Made by a program: the position numbers and the translations under genes. The notes under the pieces were generated by a model, which was given only the letters and a program-made list of their open reading frames with translations, made no database searches and had not been told where the DNA came from. Below, piece after piece: positions 16,050-28,798 of a stretch of DNA of 64,000 bases. Source of the stretch: JAHIKV01 sp963733145 (GTDB lineage Bacteria > Planctomycetota > Planctomycetia > Pirellulales > Thermoguttaceae); the NCBI GenBank assembly GCA_963733145.1, contig CAVTCJ010000003.1, forward strand, positions 372,001 to 436,000. The letters are read 5' to 3'. How positions within the stretch are numbered: the stretch's first letter is position 1; every line of letters starts with the position of its first letter.

Positions 16050-18895
16050 ATGAAAAAGATTTTCACCATATTGATCGGCGGATTGTGTTTAACCATGACG
16101 GCGTCCGCGGCGGTGGCCGGCGAGGACGAGATGGCCGCGCTCGAACGGCAGTTTCGGCAGTTGCCGATCGAGGCCCGGCGGCTGACGGGGCCGCTGTTCT
16201 GGCTGCACGGCGACGAGAGCCGCGCGCGGCTGGAGGCGTACGTCGCCAAGGTGGCCGAGGGGGGCAACGGCTGCTTCACGGCCGAGAGCCGCCCGCACAA
16301 GGATTGGCTCGGCCCGGGCTGGTATCGCGACCTGGGCATCTGCCTCGCGGCGGCGAAGAAGCACAACCTGAAAATGTGGATTTTCGACGAGCGGTGGTGG
16401 CCCAGCCAGGGCATGGGCGGAAAGGTCCCGCCGCGCTGGGCCGCGAAGCGGCTGGTCGCCGTGGCCACGGACGTCGAAGGCCCCCGGCAATTCAAGGCCG
16501 ATGGCTACGGCGTAGGACAGGTTGGCAACCTGTCCTACGAGAGTTACGTCGCCGCGATTGCCGGCCGGGTGACGGCCGATGGCCGTATCGACGGCAACAC
16601 GCTGGTCGATCTGGCCGGTTCGATCAAGGACGGCAGCGCTCGATTGGGCCGTGCCCGAGGGCAAGTGGCGGATCATGAAGTTCACCCACGTGCAAGCGCC
16701 GCCGCTCGGCCAGAACAAACAACTGAGCGTAGACGGGGCCAGCAAAGATTGCGTGGACTGGTACATCAAGACCGTCTATCAGCCGCACTACGACCACTTC
16801 AAGGACGACTTCGGCAAGACGATCGTGGGCTTTTTCTACGACGAGCCGGAGACGCGGGGCGACTGGGGGACCGAGCTGAACGCGGCCCTGGCCCGGCGCG
16901 GCGTCGATTGGAAGAAGGCCTACGTGGCCTACAAGTTCGAGCTGGCCGGCGAGGAGCAGATCGCCGCGAAGTATCAATATCTCGAAGCGCTTCGCCGACG
17001 CCTGGGGGCGGACGCTGTACGGCGGCATTGCCCACTGGTGCCACGAGCACGGCGTGCGGTCGATCGGCCATTTCATGGAGCACGGCAACCTGTACCGCGA
17101 TCCGAACTACTGCGCCGGCGACATGATGCGTTTGCAGCGCTACAGCGACATGGGCGCCATCGACGCGGTATATAAGCAGTTCATCATGGGCAAGCGGGAA
17201 GCGGCCTCCAATCCGCCCATCTGGCAGACGCCCAAGCTGGCCAGCTCGATCTCGCACGTCTTCGGCAAGCCGGACGACCTGGCGATGGTCGAGATTTTCG
17301 GCGCCCGGGGCCAGGACCTGACGTACCGCGAGATGAAGTGGTGGACCGATCACATGCAGGTGTCGGGCGTGAACTTCATGATCCCGCACTCGTTCAATCC
17401 GCGGTCGCCGTACGACGACGATTGCCCGCCGTATTTCTACAACGGCGGATTCGAGCCCCGCTGGCCGCTGTATCGGGTATATGCCGACTACACCAGCCGG
17501 CTGAGCCTGATGCTCAGCGGCGGGCGGCATGAATGCCCGGCGGCGATACTGTTCTCGGGCAATCTCGGGCAAGTCGGCAAAATGCTCGGCCCGGAGGAAA
17601 TGACCACCGCCCTGCAAGACGCCCGGATCGACTGCGATTTGCTGCCGATGGACGTTTTCGAGCGGGATGTCGCGCTGGACGGAAATGAGGTCAAGCTCCA
17701 CGGAGAGCGCTACCGGATCCTGGTCGTGCCGCCCGTCGAGGCGATCCCCTACGCGACGCTGGCGAAGGTGAAGGAGTTTTGCGATCGGGGCGGGACGGTG
17801 ATCGGCTACGGATTCCGGCCGTCGAAATCGGCGACGCTCGGCAAGAGCAGTAAGGATATTGTCGAGTTGTGCAACGCCATCTGGGGCGAGCCGCCAGCCG
17901 CGAGCCCGGAATATCCACACGTAAAGCCCTGGCTGGACGTTATCGAGACGCAGCCCGACGGCGGCTGTGCGATCTTCTTCCCCGAAGTGAAAGCCAAGCA
18001 AATGGACTTCTTCGGCGCGCTGGGGTGGATGTGCAAGGCCATGCGGGCGAAGTTGCGGGTCATCAACGACTATCAGGAAGGCTGGCTGCACATCCTGCAT
18101 CGCGTCAAGGCCGGGCGGGACGTGTTCATGATTACCAACCAGCACCACGAAGGCCCGCCGCGGGAGTTTCTCATGCTGGCCACGGCCGAGGGCGTGCCGG
18201 AATTGTGGGACCCGATGCGGAACGAAATCACCGCCGTTCCCTTCCAGCGGCACGACGAGAAGCGGATCATTTTCGAGCTGGCCCTCGAGCCGCTGGAGAC
18301 CGTGCTGCTGGTCTTCCAGCCGAAGGGGATCGAGCGGCCGATGCGGATCGAGCCGGGGATGAAGCCGAGCCGCCCGCCGATTATGCTCACGCGGGATTGT
18401 GGTGCAGGCGTCTCGCCTGCCCGCGCAGCCGGGACGGCCGCACCACAAACGCCCACGCCGGACATGAAGCGGAAGCCGCTGACGCTCAGTCCGGTGAAGG
18501 CGGCCGATCCGTTCCGGGGCCGGGCGGAGATTCCGGCGGACGTCGATTTGACCCGCTGCCGCGTCTATTTGGAGATGCAGGATTTGCCCGGCGAGGCGGC
18601 CGCCGTCACCGTGAACGGTGTGAAGGCCGGCGGACTGATCGGACGCCCGCTGCGGCTGGACATCACCCGGCACGTCAAGCCGGGCGAGAACACCGTCACG
18701 ATCGAACCGCTGGCGCCGAAGGCGGCGCGATTGGCCTTCTATGCCTCCGGCGAAGAGAAAAAGAAGGCGAAAAAGGAGGCAACGAAGGAGAAGGCGAAAG
18801 TAAAAAAAAACGATAAGCGGCCGTCCCGGAAAAAATCCGGTGTCGGAGGCGATCCGCTCTCACCCCCGGCCCCTCTCCCAAAGGGAGAGGGGAAG
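16050..18895 (+). CDS. GH106-like secreted glycosidase, first module of an in-frame fusion, two frameshifts
   Basis: ATG 16050 has GAGGAA at 16037-16042 and a Sec signal (MKKIFTILIGG...ASAAVAG). The protein resembles the long alpha-L-rhamnosidase-like (GH106) proteins common in planctomycetes: GPLFWLHGDE, LKMWIFDERWWPSQGMGG, FFYDEPETRGDW and GVNFMIPHSFNPRSPYDDDC. It ends in a beta-sandwich domain (VYLEMQDLPGEAAAVTVNGV). Frame changes lie near 16630 and 16990. A family F repeat (about 16515-16538) and a family G repeat (18398-18448) are translated in frame. After a Lys-rich linker the frame continues without stop into a second GH106 module. The substrate is unknown; rhamnose-containing polysaccharide is a family guess. 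Confidence 0.8.
18398..18448. repeat. Family G repeat inside the GH106-like gene
   Basis: TGTGGTGCAGGCGTCTCGCC with a facing GACGGCCGCACCACA arm lies in frame and encodes CGAGVSPARAAGTAAPQT. The same repeat is intergenic at 45667-45719. Confidence 0.85.
18857..18892. repeat. Family B repeat at the junction of the two GH106 modules
   Basis: CTCACCCCCGGCCCCTCTCC followed by CAAAGGGAGAGGGG is translated as PLSPPAPLPKGEG. Its purine-rich end also gives GGGAG eight bases before ATG 18896, so the repeat may supply the ribosome site for the second module. Confidence 0.85.
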
Positions 18896-21743
18896 ATGGC
18901 CGATAAGCTCGCGGCGCACTTTCGCCATCCGCCCGACTCCGCCCGGCCTTGGGTCTATTGGTTCTGGCTGGACGGCAATATCACTCGCGAAGGGATCACG
19001 GCCGATCTCGAAGCCATGAAACGGGTGGGCATCGGCGGCGTGCTGATTATGGAGGTCGATCAGGGCATCCCCAAAGGCCCCGTGCGGTTCGGCAGTCCCC
19101 AATGGCGTGAACTGTTCCGGCACGTGGTCGCCGAGGCCGGCCGGCTCGGCCTGAAAGTCAACATGAACAACGACGCCGGCTGGTGCGGCAGCGGCGGGCC
19201 GTGGATCAAGCCCGAGCACGCCATGCAAAAGCTGGTCTGGACCGAGACGGTGGTCGAGGGGCCGCGACGGTTCGAGGGTCCGCTGCCGCAGCCGGAGACG
19301 GTGGCCAATTTCTACCGCGACGTGGCGGTGCTGGCCTTTCCCACGCCCTCGGCCGATGCCGATCCGAAGACTCGCGTGCGCATCGCCCGCATCGACGCGA
19401 AAAACATGGCCTCCCGCCGCGTTGCGCCGCCGGACAACAATTTGATCGCCCCGGGGCAATATGCCGCCTTGCCCGCGGACGCGGTGGTGCCGCGGGAGCG
19501 GGTCGTCGATCTTTCCGCGCGGCTGGGCAAGGATGGCCGGCTCGCCTGGGACGTGCCCGCCGGACGGTGGACGCTGCTGCGATTGGGATACACGCCGACC
19601 GGCAAGGACAACCACCCCGCTCCGCTGGAAGGCCGCGGACTGGAATGCGACAAGCTCAGCCGGGAGGCCCTGGACGTGCATTTCGCGGGCCTGATGGGCA
19701 AGCTGATCGCCGACGCCGGTCCGTTGGCCGGCAAGACGCTGACCACCACGCACATCGACAGTTGGGAGGTGCACACGCAGAACTGGACGCCGCTCTTCCG
19801 CGAGGAGTTCCGGCGGCGGCGGGGCTACGACATGCTCGCCGCTGCTGCCCGCCATGACCGGCCGCGTGGTCGGCAGCCTGGAGGTGTCGGAGCGGTTTCT
19901 GTGGGACGTGCGGAAGACGATCGGCGAAATGCTGCTAGATAACTACGCCGGGCATATACGCGAATTGGCCGCCAAACACGGGATGAAATTGTCGATCGAG
20001 GCCTACGGCGATGGGCCGTTCGACGATCTGGCATACGCCGGCCGGGCGGACGTGCCGATGGGCGAGTTCTGGAGAAAAAACAAGCAAATCCTCTATTCCA
20101 AGTTAGACATGTGCCGGGCGATGGCCTCGGCGGCCCATACCTACGGCAAGCCGATCTGCGGGGCCGAGGCGTTCACCGCCTTTCCCGAGCAGGCCCGCTG
20201 GACGAACCATCCCTTCACGCTGAAAGCGTTGGGCGACCGCGCCTTTTGCGAAGGGATCAACCGTTTCGTCGTTCACCGCTTCGCCCTCCAGCCGTGGCTG
20301 GACCGCGCGCCGGGAATGACGATGGGCAAGTGGGGCACCGATTACGAGCGGACGCAAACGTGGTGGGAGTATTCGCGGCCCTGGCACGAGTATCTCGCCC
20401 GCTGCAATTACATGCTCCGGCAGGGATTGTTCGTGGCCGACATTTGCTACATGCAAACCGAGGGCATTCCCAACGGCATGACCTACTTTGAACGCGGGCC
20501 TTATAGCTTCGATGCTTGCTCGCCGGAGGTGGTGCTCACGCGAATGGCGGTCCGCGACGGCCGGCTGGTCCTGCCCGACGGCATGAGCTATCGGATTCTG
20601 GCGCTGCCGCCGGCGAAGACGATGACGCCGGAGTTGCTCGCGAAGATCAAGGAGTTGGTTGCGGCGGGCGCGACCGTGGTGGGACCGCGGCCGGTCTGCT
20701 CGCCCAGCCTCGTCGATTACCCGCGTTGCGACGAAGAAGTGCGGCGGATGGCCGCCGAACTCTGGGGCGACGATAGCCAGCCGGTCGGTGAGCACAGTTT
20801 CGGCCGGGGAAAAATGATCTGGGGCAAGTCGCCCGAGGACGTGTTGGACGAGAAAGGCACGCAGCCCGACTTCAGTTACAAGATATTGGATAGCCATGCG
20901 GAAATCCATTACATTCATCGCACGGTGAACGGCAACGAAGTATATTTCGTCGCCAGTTCCGCCGACAAGCCGGTCGAGGCGTCATGCAAGTTCCGCGTCA
21001 TCGGCAAGCGGCTCGAGTTCTGGCGGCCGGACAGCGGCCGGATCGAACAGGTGGCCTCCTTTAGGCGGAGCAATGTCTGGACGCTCATTCCCATTCAATT
21101 CGATCCCTGCGGCTCGGTGTTCGTCGTCTTTCGGCCGAACGATGCGCCGAGACCGGCGTTACTGCAGGAGCAGGTCGGACCGACCATGAGCATCGAGATA
21201 GCCGGGCCCTGGACGCTGCGTTTTCCCGCCAGATCCGGCGCGCTGCGCAAAGTCGTCCTCGATAAGCTGATTTCCTGGAGCGATCAGACATTGCCGGGAG
21301 TAACGTATTTTTCGGGAACGGCGACTTACAAGAAAACGTTTTCCGCGCCGGCAGATGCGGTCGGCGCCGGCCGGCGGGCCTGGCTCGACCTAGGCCGCGT
21401 GGCGGTGATCGCCGAGGTCAAGCTGAACGGCAAAGACCTGGGCATCCTCTGGAAGCCGCCCTTCCGCGTGGAAGTTACCGACGCGCTGAAGCCCGGCGAA
21501 AACACGCTGGAAATCAAGGTCGTCAACCTCTGGCCGAACCGGCTGATCGGCGACGAGCAGTTGCCGCCCGACAGCGAAAGAAAATCGACCGGCCGATTGG
21601 TCCGGTGGCCGCAATGGCTGCTCGACGGTCAGCCGAGTCCGACCGGGCGCCGGGCCTTCACCACCTGGAACCTCTGGCGGAAGAACGAGCCGCCGTTGGA
21701 GTCGGGCCTGCTGGGACCGGTGAGGCTGTTGCACACACAGTGA
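18896..21743 (+). CDS. GH106-like glycosidase (alpha-L-rhamnosidase type), second module, one frameshift
   Basis: From HFRHPPDSARPWVYWFWLDG this matches the usual N-terminus of GH106 proteins, followed by KVNMNNDAGWCGSGGPW, TTTHIDSWEVHTQNW and, after a frame change near 19840, KLSIEAYGDGPFDDLAYAG, GRADVPMGEFW and a C-terminal galactose-binding-like sandwich (AWLDLGRVAVIAEVKLNGKD). The family releases rhamnose from plant or algal polysaccharides. ATG 18896 is in frame with the first module, so the protein is either the back half of a roughly 1,900-residue fusion or a separately initiated product. As a separate product it would lack a signal peptide, which favours fusion or an assembly artefact in the linker. 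Confidence 0.82.
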
Positions 21744-21807
21744 TGAAACGGCAACCACGGTCCGTAAATAAATGAAGGGACGCTTCGTTCCGGCCGTCAA
21801 GTCCGCG

Positions 21808-23521
21808 TTACGACTGCGGCACCGCCCGCGGCGCGTTGATGATCTGCTCGACGGCCTGCGAGCAATTGATCGAGGCGGAACGGTTTGTAGAGGACCGCTT
21901 GCAGGCCGGCCTGGCGGGCCTTGACGATCGAGTGGCCGGGGTCCCAGCCGAATCCGGTCATCAGGATCAGCGGCGGCGACTCCATCACTTCCTGGAGCTT
22001 CAGGTAGAACTCGAAGCCGGTCATGTCCGGCAAACGGACGTCGGAGATCAGCACGTCGTATTCGCTCTCCGCCGGGGCGCGGACCATGTAGAGGGCCTCG
22101 GCCCCGTCGTGGGCGGTCTCCACCACGCAGCCGTAGCGTTCCAGCAGGTTGTGGGCGGCGACGCGGACGTTCTGATCGGCGTCGGCCACCAGGATCCGCC
22201 GCCCGCGCAGCGCCGGCCGCTCCTCGACCTGCATCGTCGCGGGCAGGGCCTGGGCGGGGGCCATTTTTTGGCCCACCTTCTGGATCACCTGCTTGATGTC
22301 CCGCGCGTTGCGCAGGATCCGCTGCAACCGCTCGACGACGCCCGGCTCGTGGCCGATGTACCGCTCCATCACGCAGACCGCGTCGTTCAGGATCACGTCG
22401 ACCGGCAGGGCCACGGCGCTGTGGATCGCCTCGACGCTCTCGGCGGCGGCCGTGGCCTTTTCGGCCACCAGCAATTCGAGCGTATTCAGCGCGGAGGCCA
22501 CGTCGCGGCAGAAGATTTCCAGAAATTGCAGGTCGCTTTCGGTGAAGGCCCGCGGCTCGGGGCTCTCCACGTTGAAGGTGCCGATCACTTCGTCGTGCAG
22601 GATCAAGGGGACGGTCAGCGAGCTTTTCGCCCCCACGGCGCCGGGCAGATAGAGCGGGTCTTCGGTCGTGTCCTCGCAGAGATAGCTCTTGCCGGTGGCC
22701 GCCACGAAACCGGTCACGCCGTTGTTCTGCGGCTCGGCGAACAGGTCGCGGGCGGCGCCCTCGGCGTTCATGCCGGTGGTCAGCAGCGATTCCAACTTGC
22801 CCGTCTTCTGGTCCAGCAGGCGGATCTCGACCACGTCGAAGTGCAGCAGGTCGCGGGTGAAGTGGAGGATGTTCGACTTCAACAGTTCGATGCGGTCCTG
22901 GACCGCCATGTGGGCGATCTCGGTCGGGGCCAGATCGGCCAGTTCCATGCCCGCCTGATGGATCGCGGCCATCTTCTGCTGTTGATGGACCTCGCCGGTG
23001 ACGTCGCGGACGGAGACGATCAGGTGCTTGGGCGATTCGCCGGCCTCGCGGACCGGGGCGGCATGGACGTGGTAGTAGCGGTTCTCTCCGCTGCGGAGCG
23101 TGGAACTGGTGGCCTGGCCGGTGGCCAGGGCCGTGTGGAAGGGGCAGAAATCGGGGCCGAGAATTTCGGGGCTGCCCAAGACGCTGTAGAAGTTGCTCCC
23201 CACGATCTTTTCGCAGTTCGACCACTCGCATAGCCGAGGGTTGCACCAGACGATCGTGTTGTCGCTGTCCAGCAAGGCGACGCCGTCGGGCATGCCCTCG
23301 AGGATCTGCTCGTTCTGCAGCAGCCTGCCGAGTTGCAGGGTCTCCTGCAAATACTCCGAGGAGACGTAGACGCCGGCGAACTGCTCGCGGGAGAGCTGGG
23401 CCAGGGCCCGCAGGGGATTGGTCGCCACTACGGCCTCGCCGCTTTCGGCGGTGCGCGAGAGCAACTGCGCCGCGTCTTCGCGGGAGTTGCACACCAGGAG
23501 GATTTTAGGCTTGGTCGTCAA
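21808..23521 (-). CDS. PAS-GAF-receiver signalling protein, frameshift near the C-terminus
   Basis: About 570 residues. The first 70 form a receiver-like domain (KILLVCNSREDAAQLL) lacking clear phospho-acceptor residues. A PAS domain (about 75-180, LEGMPDGVALLDSDNTIVWC) and a GAF domain (about 210-370, KSSLTVPLILHDEVIGTFNV) follow. Then comes a helical part resembling a histidine kinase dimerisation helix with no ATPase domain, and a true receiver (ILVADADQN, the Asp in ISDVRLPDMTG, LMTGF, LYKPF). The natural end EAVEQIINAPRAVPQS is reached by removing one base near 21855. It probably relays a small-molecule or redox cue; no output domain is visible. Confidence 0.85.
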
Positions 23522-23905
23522 TCAACGCCGCTCCAAACACGTGTCATGTCCGAGCCGCCCCGCTCCGTTATCCGCCGAAAGTACATCCATTGTCATTATA
23601 TGGGAGGTCGTCTTATCGAACAACAGCCTTTCGGGCAATATGCCCCCTATCTTCGATCGGCTCGACGCGGCCGTTTAATTTACCGCCGTTTACGCGGGAC
23701 ACATTACGCTCGTTTCCGGGAAATCTCCTCTATTCCGCAACCCCGGCACGACAGTCATGGGCGTCATCAATCGAATGCCGGGGGGAAAATCGTGCCGCTG
23801 GCTCATTCCGCACGACCGCTAAGACAGGCGCGGGAAACCGCGGTTGTCCCCGCCAAACGCGGCGCGCGCTGAAGCCGGCGCGGAGCGAACGTCGATTTCC
23901 TGTTT

Positions 23906-23964
23906 GTAGGACGGGTTGTCAACCTGTCCCAAACCGACGTGGGACGGGTTGCCAACCTGCCCTC
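23906..23964. repeat. Family F repeat (GACAGGTTGCCAACCTGTCC type)
   Basis: TAGGACGGGTTGTCAACCTG and GGGACGGGTTGCCAACCTGC lie side by side before a small membrane protein gene. The rest of the gap from 23522 has no convincing gene. Confidence 0.8.
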
Positions 23965-23986
23965 CAACATTTCGGAGGCCGAAACC

Positions 23987-24241
23987 ATGTGGCGCGCGTT
24001 ATTCCTGGCCGTTGGATTCTTTCTGATGATCCTGGGCGTGGAATGTCTGGGCATCGAAAAAGTTACTCTCAAGACGCATGACGATCCGCCGGCGCCGGTT
24101 TCGCCGTTCGACACGGAGCCGAAACTAGGCCCGCAAAAGAAGATCGTCCCGCCCCCCTGGGCGCCATGGAGTCTGCTCTCCTGCGGCGCGGTGGTGTGCC
24201 TCTATTCGTTCACCATCCCCAGAAGAGTGGCGGGGGGATGA
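23987..24241 (+). CDS. Small two-helix membrane protein
   Basis: An 84-residue protein with a hydrophobic start (RALFLAVGFFLMILGVECLG), a hydrophilic loop (THDDPPAPVSPFDTEPKLGP) and a second hydrophobic segment (PWSLLSCGAVVCLYSF). GGAGG at 23974-23978 sets ATG 23987. I recall similar two-helix proteins as conserved hypotheticals in planctomycetes, but no function is known. It is flanked on both sides by family F repeats. Confidence 0.7.
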   Translation: MWRALFLAVGFFLMILGVECLGIEKVTLKTHDDPPAPVSPFDTEPKLGPQKKIVPPPWAPWSLLSCGAVVCLYSFTIPRRVAGG

Positions 24242-24251
24242 GCGGCGGGCG

Positions 24252-24333
24252 GCGCAGGACAGGTTGCCAACCTGTCCTACCAACGCGGGACAGGGCGGGC
24301 GATGCAGGACAGGTTGCCGACCTGTCCTACGAT
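24252..24333. repeat. Family F repeats, two copies
   Basis: CAGGACAGGTTGCCAACCTG and CAGGACAGGTTGCCGACCTG, each followed by TCCTAC, lie between the small membrane protein gene and fumC. Another copy is in frame in the GH106-like gene near 16515. Confidence 0.85.
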
Positions 24334-24438
24334 GCTCCGGTAGTCGCGGGGCGTTTCGATTCTCGATATAATGGCACCGGATATCTTTCCACCGACGTTC
24401 GTCGTTTTCGGTTATCGCCGCCGTCGAAAGGAACCGTC

Positions 24439-26061
<1,623 letters not shown>

Positions 26062-26125
26062 TTAAATTTGCCCGTAGTTGCACGATGTATTTGGCGCCGT
26101 GGTGGCGCGCTTGTTGCCACGATCT

Positions 26126-27205
26126 TCAACCGACGAGCCGGCTTGTTCGGCGACATTGTGACTCGGTTGGGCAGCTTTGCTTAGCAAGCGGGATATCGAA
26201 CGCACGTTCGGAGGCGTTTCCCCGAATGTACGCCTCGTGCCCAGGATGCGCCACGTCGGTGTAGTCAATGGCGTGACGCGGCCGGCCGTGGATGTCGGTA
26301 TCCGGCGTCAACAGTTTTTTGGGCAAACTGTGCATGCGGACCCGGATACGGTCGGCGAATACCTCGTAGAGCGCAAAATCACAGGGATAGCTGGCCGTGC
26401 CCGAAGGGACAATGTGGTAGACCCCTTTGCGTCGCACGACGCCGGTCAGATGGAGATGACCAGACAGCACCGCGAGGATGCGATCCGCGTGAGTATCGAC
26501 GAGTTTCAACAAGTCCTCGTCGCGCGCGGCGTAACTGGCGAAACCAAAACTCTTCCGCAGCAGGGCTTCCTCGCGGACCGGCGTCAGGGGAATATGACAA
26601 CAGATTATCTTGGGCACGTTCGGAGAGGCCTCGAGTTGCCGGCGAAGCCAGTCGTGGCGGCGCCGGCCGACGGGCGTCCGATTCGTCCGCGGCGCCCCGC
26701 TATCGTTGAGCGCGATGAATTGGATGCCGCCGCATAGAAAGGCATAATTCAGCCGGTTTTCACCGAACGTCGCGCGATACGCCGCCTCGTATTGCTCGTC
26801 GCCCTCCTGCTGAACATTCTCGTGATTGCCCATGACCGGATAGAAAGGGCACTTCAAACTCGCGAGAGCTTTTTTCAGCAGGCTGAAGTCGGGCGTCAGG
26901 CGGGCCAACGAGCCGCCGTGGATCATATCGCCGACGCCGAGGACGAAATCCGGCAGCGGAAACATCGTCTCCGCATTGAGTGAATCCACGAGCCACCGCA
27001 GCTTTTCATTGGCCAGCCGGTAGGCCGTGGGAGATGAGCTTTGCAAATGGACGTCGTTCCACTGCACGAACCGCAGCCGCGGGCGTTCTCCAGACGTGCC
27101 GCAAGCGGCTGAACGCCTGGCCCGCCGCCCACGCAATAAGGGGAGCGCAGCAAGTCCGGCCACATGCAAAAATCGGCGACGGCTAAGACCGTTTGGTGAG
27201 ATCAT
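26126..27205 (-). CDS. Tat-exported metallophosphoesterase, paralogue of the gene at 28799-29887
   Basis: A 359-residue protein. The N-terminus LSRRRFLHVAGLAALPLL is a twin-arginine signal. Metal motifs are NDVHL, GVGDMI, MGNHE (about residue 133) and SGHLHLTG (about 258). It aligns closely with the PEP-CTERM metallophosphoesterase three genes upstream (shared LPDFVLGVGDMI/LPNFVLGVGDII, CPFYPVMGNHENVQQEGD/VPFYPVMGNHEDVQQEGN) but has a short polar C-terminus instead of a sorting tail. Substrate unknown. It is the last gene of a reverse-strand secreted-protein block. Confidence 0.88.
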   Translation of the reverse strand: MISPNGLSRRRFLHVAGLAALPLLRGRRARRSAACGTSGERPRLRFVQWNDVHLQSSSPTAYRLANEKLRWLVDSLNAETMFPLPDFVLGVGDMIHGGSLARLTPDFSLLKKALASLKCPFYPVMGNHENVQQEGDEQYEAAYRATFGENRLNYAFLCGGIQFIALNDSGAPRTNRTPVGRRRHDWLRRQLEASPNVPKIICCHIPLTPVREEALLRKSFGFASYAARDEDLLKLVDTHADRILAVLSGHLHLTGVVRRKGVYHIVPSGTASYPCDFALYEVFADRIRVRMHSLPKKLLTPDTDIHGRPRHAIDYTDVAHPGHEAYIRGNASERAFDIPLAKQSCPTESQCRRTSRLVG

Positions 27206-27252
27206 CTTGACGTTGTCCGCTCAAGGGGATAAACAATCGCGAGTAACGGCCG

Positions 27253-27654
27253 TCAATGCGAGGTCAGATCGAAGTTCAACTCGTTGTTGCCCGGCTTCAC
27301 TTCCGCCTGCAAAGTGGTATCGGAATTGTAGCGCGCCGGCAGGCGCTCCGCCGATTGCTCGGTTGCCGTGGCGATGATAACCTTGTGCGTACCCGCTTTC
27401 GCTCCCTTGATGTCGCGGAGATAGGTTAATTCATAGACGCCGTCCTGGTTGGTGCGGCCCGAGGACTGGCGGCCGCCTGCCTGTGGCGTAAAGACGACGA
27501 AGGCGCCGGCCAGCGGACTGCCGTCGAAAGTGACTCTTCCCCGCACCAATCCCAGCGCCGGCCGGTCGCTATGGCTGCAGCCCTCATTGCAGATCAATAG
27601 CCCCATCAGCAGTCCCAAGGACAACAGAACCGCTCCGACGCGAATTATATACAT
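27253..27654 (-). CDS. Carboxypeptidase-regulatory-like domain lipoprotein
   Basis: About 133 residues from ATG 27654. A hydrophobic lipoprotein-like signal (VGAVLLSLGLLMGLLIC) precedes a small beta-sandwich (RGRVTFDGSPLAGAFVVFTP, GRTNQDGVYELTYL, KVIIATATE) typical of the Ig-like proteins that follow DUF1559 genes in planctomycetes. A GTG at 27681 directly after the upstream stop is an alternative start. The role is unknown; it is probably surface-exposed and co-transcribed with the DUF1559 gene, which ends 27 bp upstream. Confidence 0.8.
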   Translation of the reverse strand: MYIIRVGAVLLSLGLLMGLLICNEGCSHSDRPALGLVRGRVTFDGSPLAGAFVVFTPQAGGRQSSGRTNQDGVYELTYLRDIKGAKAGTHKVIIATATEQSAERLPARYNSDTTLQAEVKPGNNELNFDLTSH

Positions 27655-27681
27655 GACTTTCACTGTTTTCCAGACGAACAC

Positions 27682-28716
27682 TTACGGTATATTCACGATA
27701 TTTCCGTCGGCCCGGGCGCCCAGCCAGCCGAACACGATGGAATCGACGTTTTCGCTGAAGAAATGCACGGAGCCGTCGGCCAAGCCAAACTGGGCCCCGC
27801 CGGGGTGCTCGCTGCCGGGCGATTCAAAGAACCAGTTGTTCATTCCGCCGGGGTTTTGGAAGTCGGCCCCAACGTCGGTGATGTTCACGGTGAACAGGGT
27901 GGAATCGCCGCCGACGGCCCAGCCGTCATGGCTGTGTTGGATGCAATCCGTCGCCGCTGAACTGGGCGGTATCAACCGCTGCATCTCACCGATCATTATG
28001 GTCAGGCTCGTGCCGTCGGCAATGTCGCGGATGGCCACTTTGCTGTTGGGATAAAAGATGCCGACGTAACCCCAGTCCGGCGACACGGGGTGGTCGAATT
28101 GCGACTTGCGAACGACCTGGTGTGCGCATTGGCCGTCCGGGGTAATGGCGGTGGAGCCGCCGTTGTGGAAACCGTTGCCACGGCCGAGACATCCGCCGTA
28201 ATCGGTTCCCCCGCGGGTCCAGCCCGGAAACATCAACATCTGGTCTTCGGTGCGGATTTCGTTGCGCCTGCTGGGGCAATAAAAACCGGGGATGTCGGTC
28301 TCGGCCAACAGCCGGTTGCCGAATACGTTCTTCTTGAAGTCCCATCTGTCGTAGATGCCGGTTTGCTCGAAGTAGGGCAGCATTAAGAGCATCCAACTGG
28401 TGCCGTGCCGCCCGGGCGCCTCGACGTAGGCCTCGTTGCGGAGTTCATAGCGTCGCGGATTGCCCGTCTCGCCGGCGGAAATTGCCCCCGGCGGAAAAAC
28501 CAGCATCACATCGTGATAATTGTGCAGCGCCAGGGCAATTTGCTTCAGATTATTGGCGCATTGCAGCCGCCGTGCCGCCTCGCGGGCCGCCTGCACGGCC
28601 GGCAGCAACAGGGCGATCAAGATGCCGATGATGGTGATGACCACCAGCAGCTCCACCAAGGTAAAACCCGATTTGGGATTAAGGATTCGGGACCTGCCGG
28701 TTTCATGCGTGTCCAT
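27682..28716 (-). CDS. DUF1559 prepilin-type protein
   Basis: A 344-residue type IV pilin-like protein. The prepilin site and helix GFTLVELLVVITIIGILIAL (about residue 17 on) are followed by LLPAVQAAREAARRLQCANN and LKQIALALHNYHD, the hallmark of DUF1559, a family strongly expanded in planctomycetes. The C-terminus has the family's FGLADGSVHFFSENVD motif. GGAGGAA lies between two in-frame ATGs, so the second one (28716) is the start. A surface or pseudopilus role is assumed for the family. Confidence 0.93.
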   Translation of the reverse strand: MDTHETGRSRILNPKSGFTLVELLVVITIIGILIALLLPAVQAAREAARRLQCANNLKQIALALHNYHDVMLVFPPGAISAGETGNPRRYELRNEAYVEAPGRHGTSWMLLMLPYFEQTGIYDRWDFKKNVFGNRLLAETDIPGFYCPSRRNEIRTEDQMLMFPGWTRGGTDYGGCLGRGNGFHNGGSTAITPDGQCAHQVVRKSQFDHPVSPDWGYVGIFYPNSKVAIRDIADGTSLTIMIGEMQRLIPPSSAATDCIQHSHDGWAVGGDSTLFTVNITDVGADFQNPGGMNNWFFESPGSEHPGGAQFGLADGSVHFFSENVDSIVFGWLGARADGNIVNIP

Positions 28717-28798
28717 AGCGATGTTTTCCTCCATAAGTCACCGCGTTAGCCTTTCCAGATTTTGACCAGATCAGAAATCATAATTATTAAATCACAGA

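Noticed and set aside
16799..18673. Minus-strand open frame opposite the first GH106-like module
   Set aside because: No motif and it runs through in-gene repeats; the plus strand is supported by conserved blocks.
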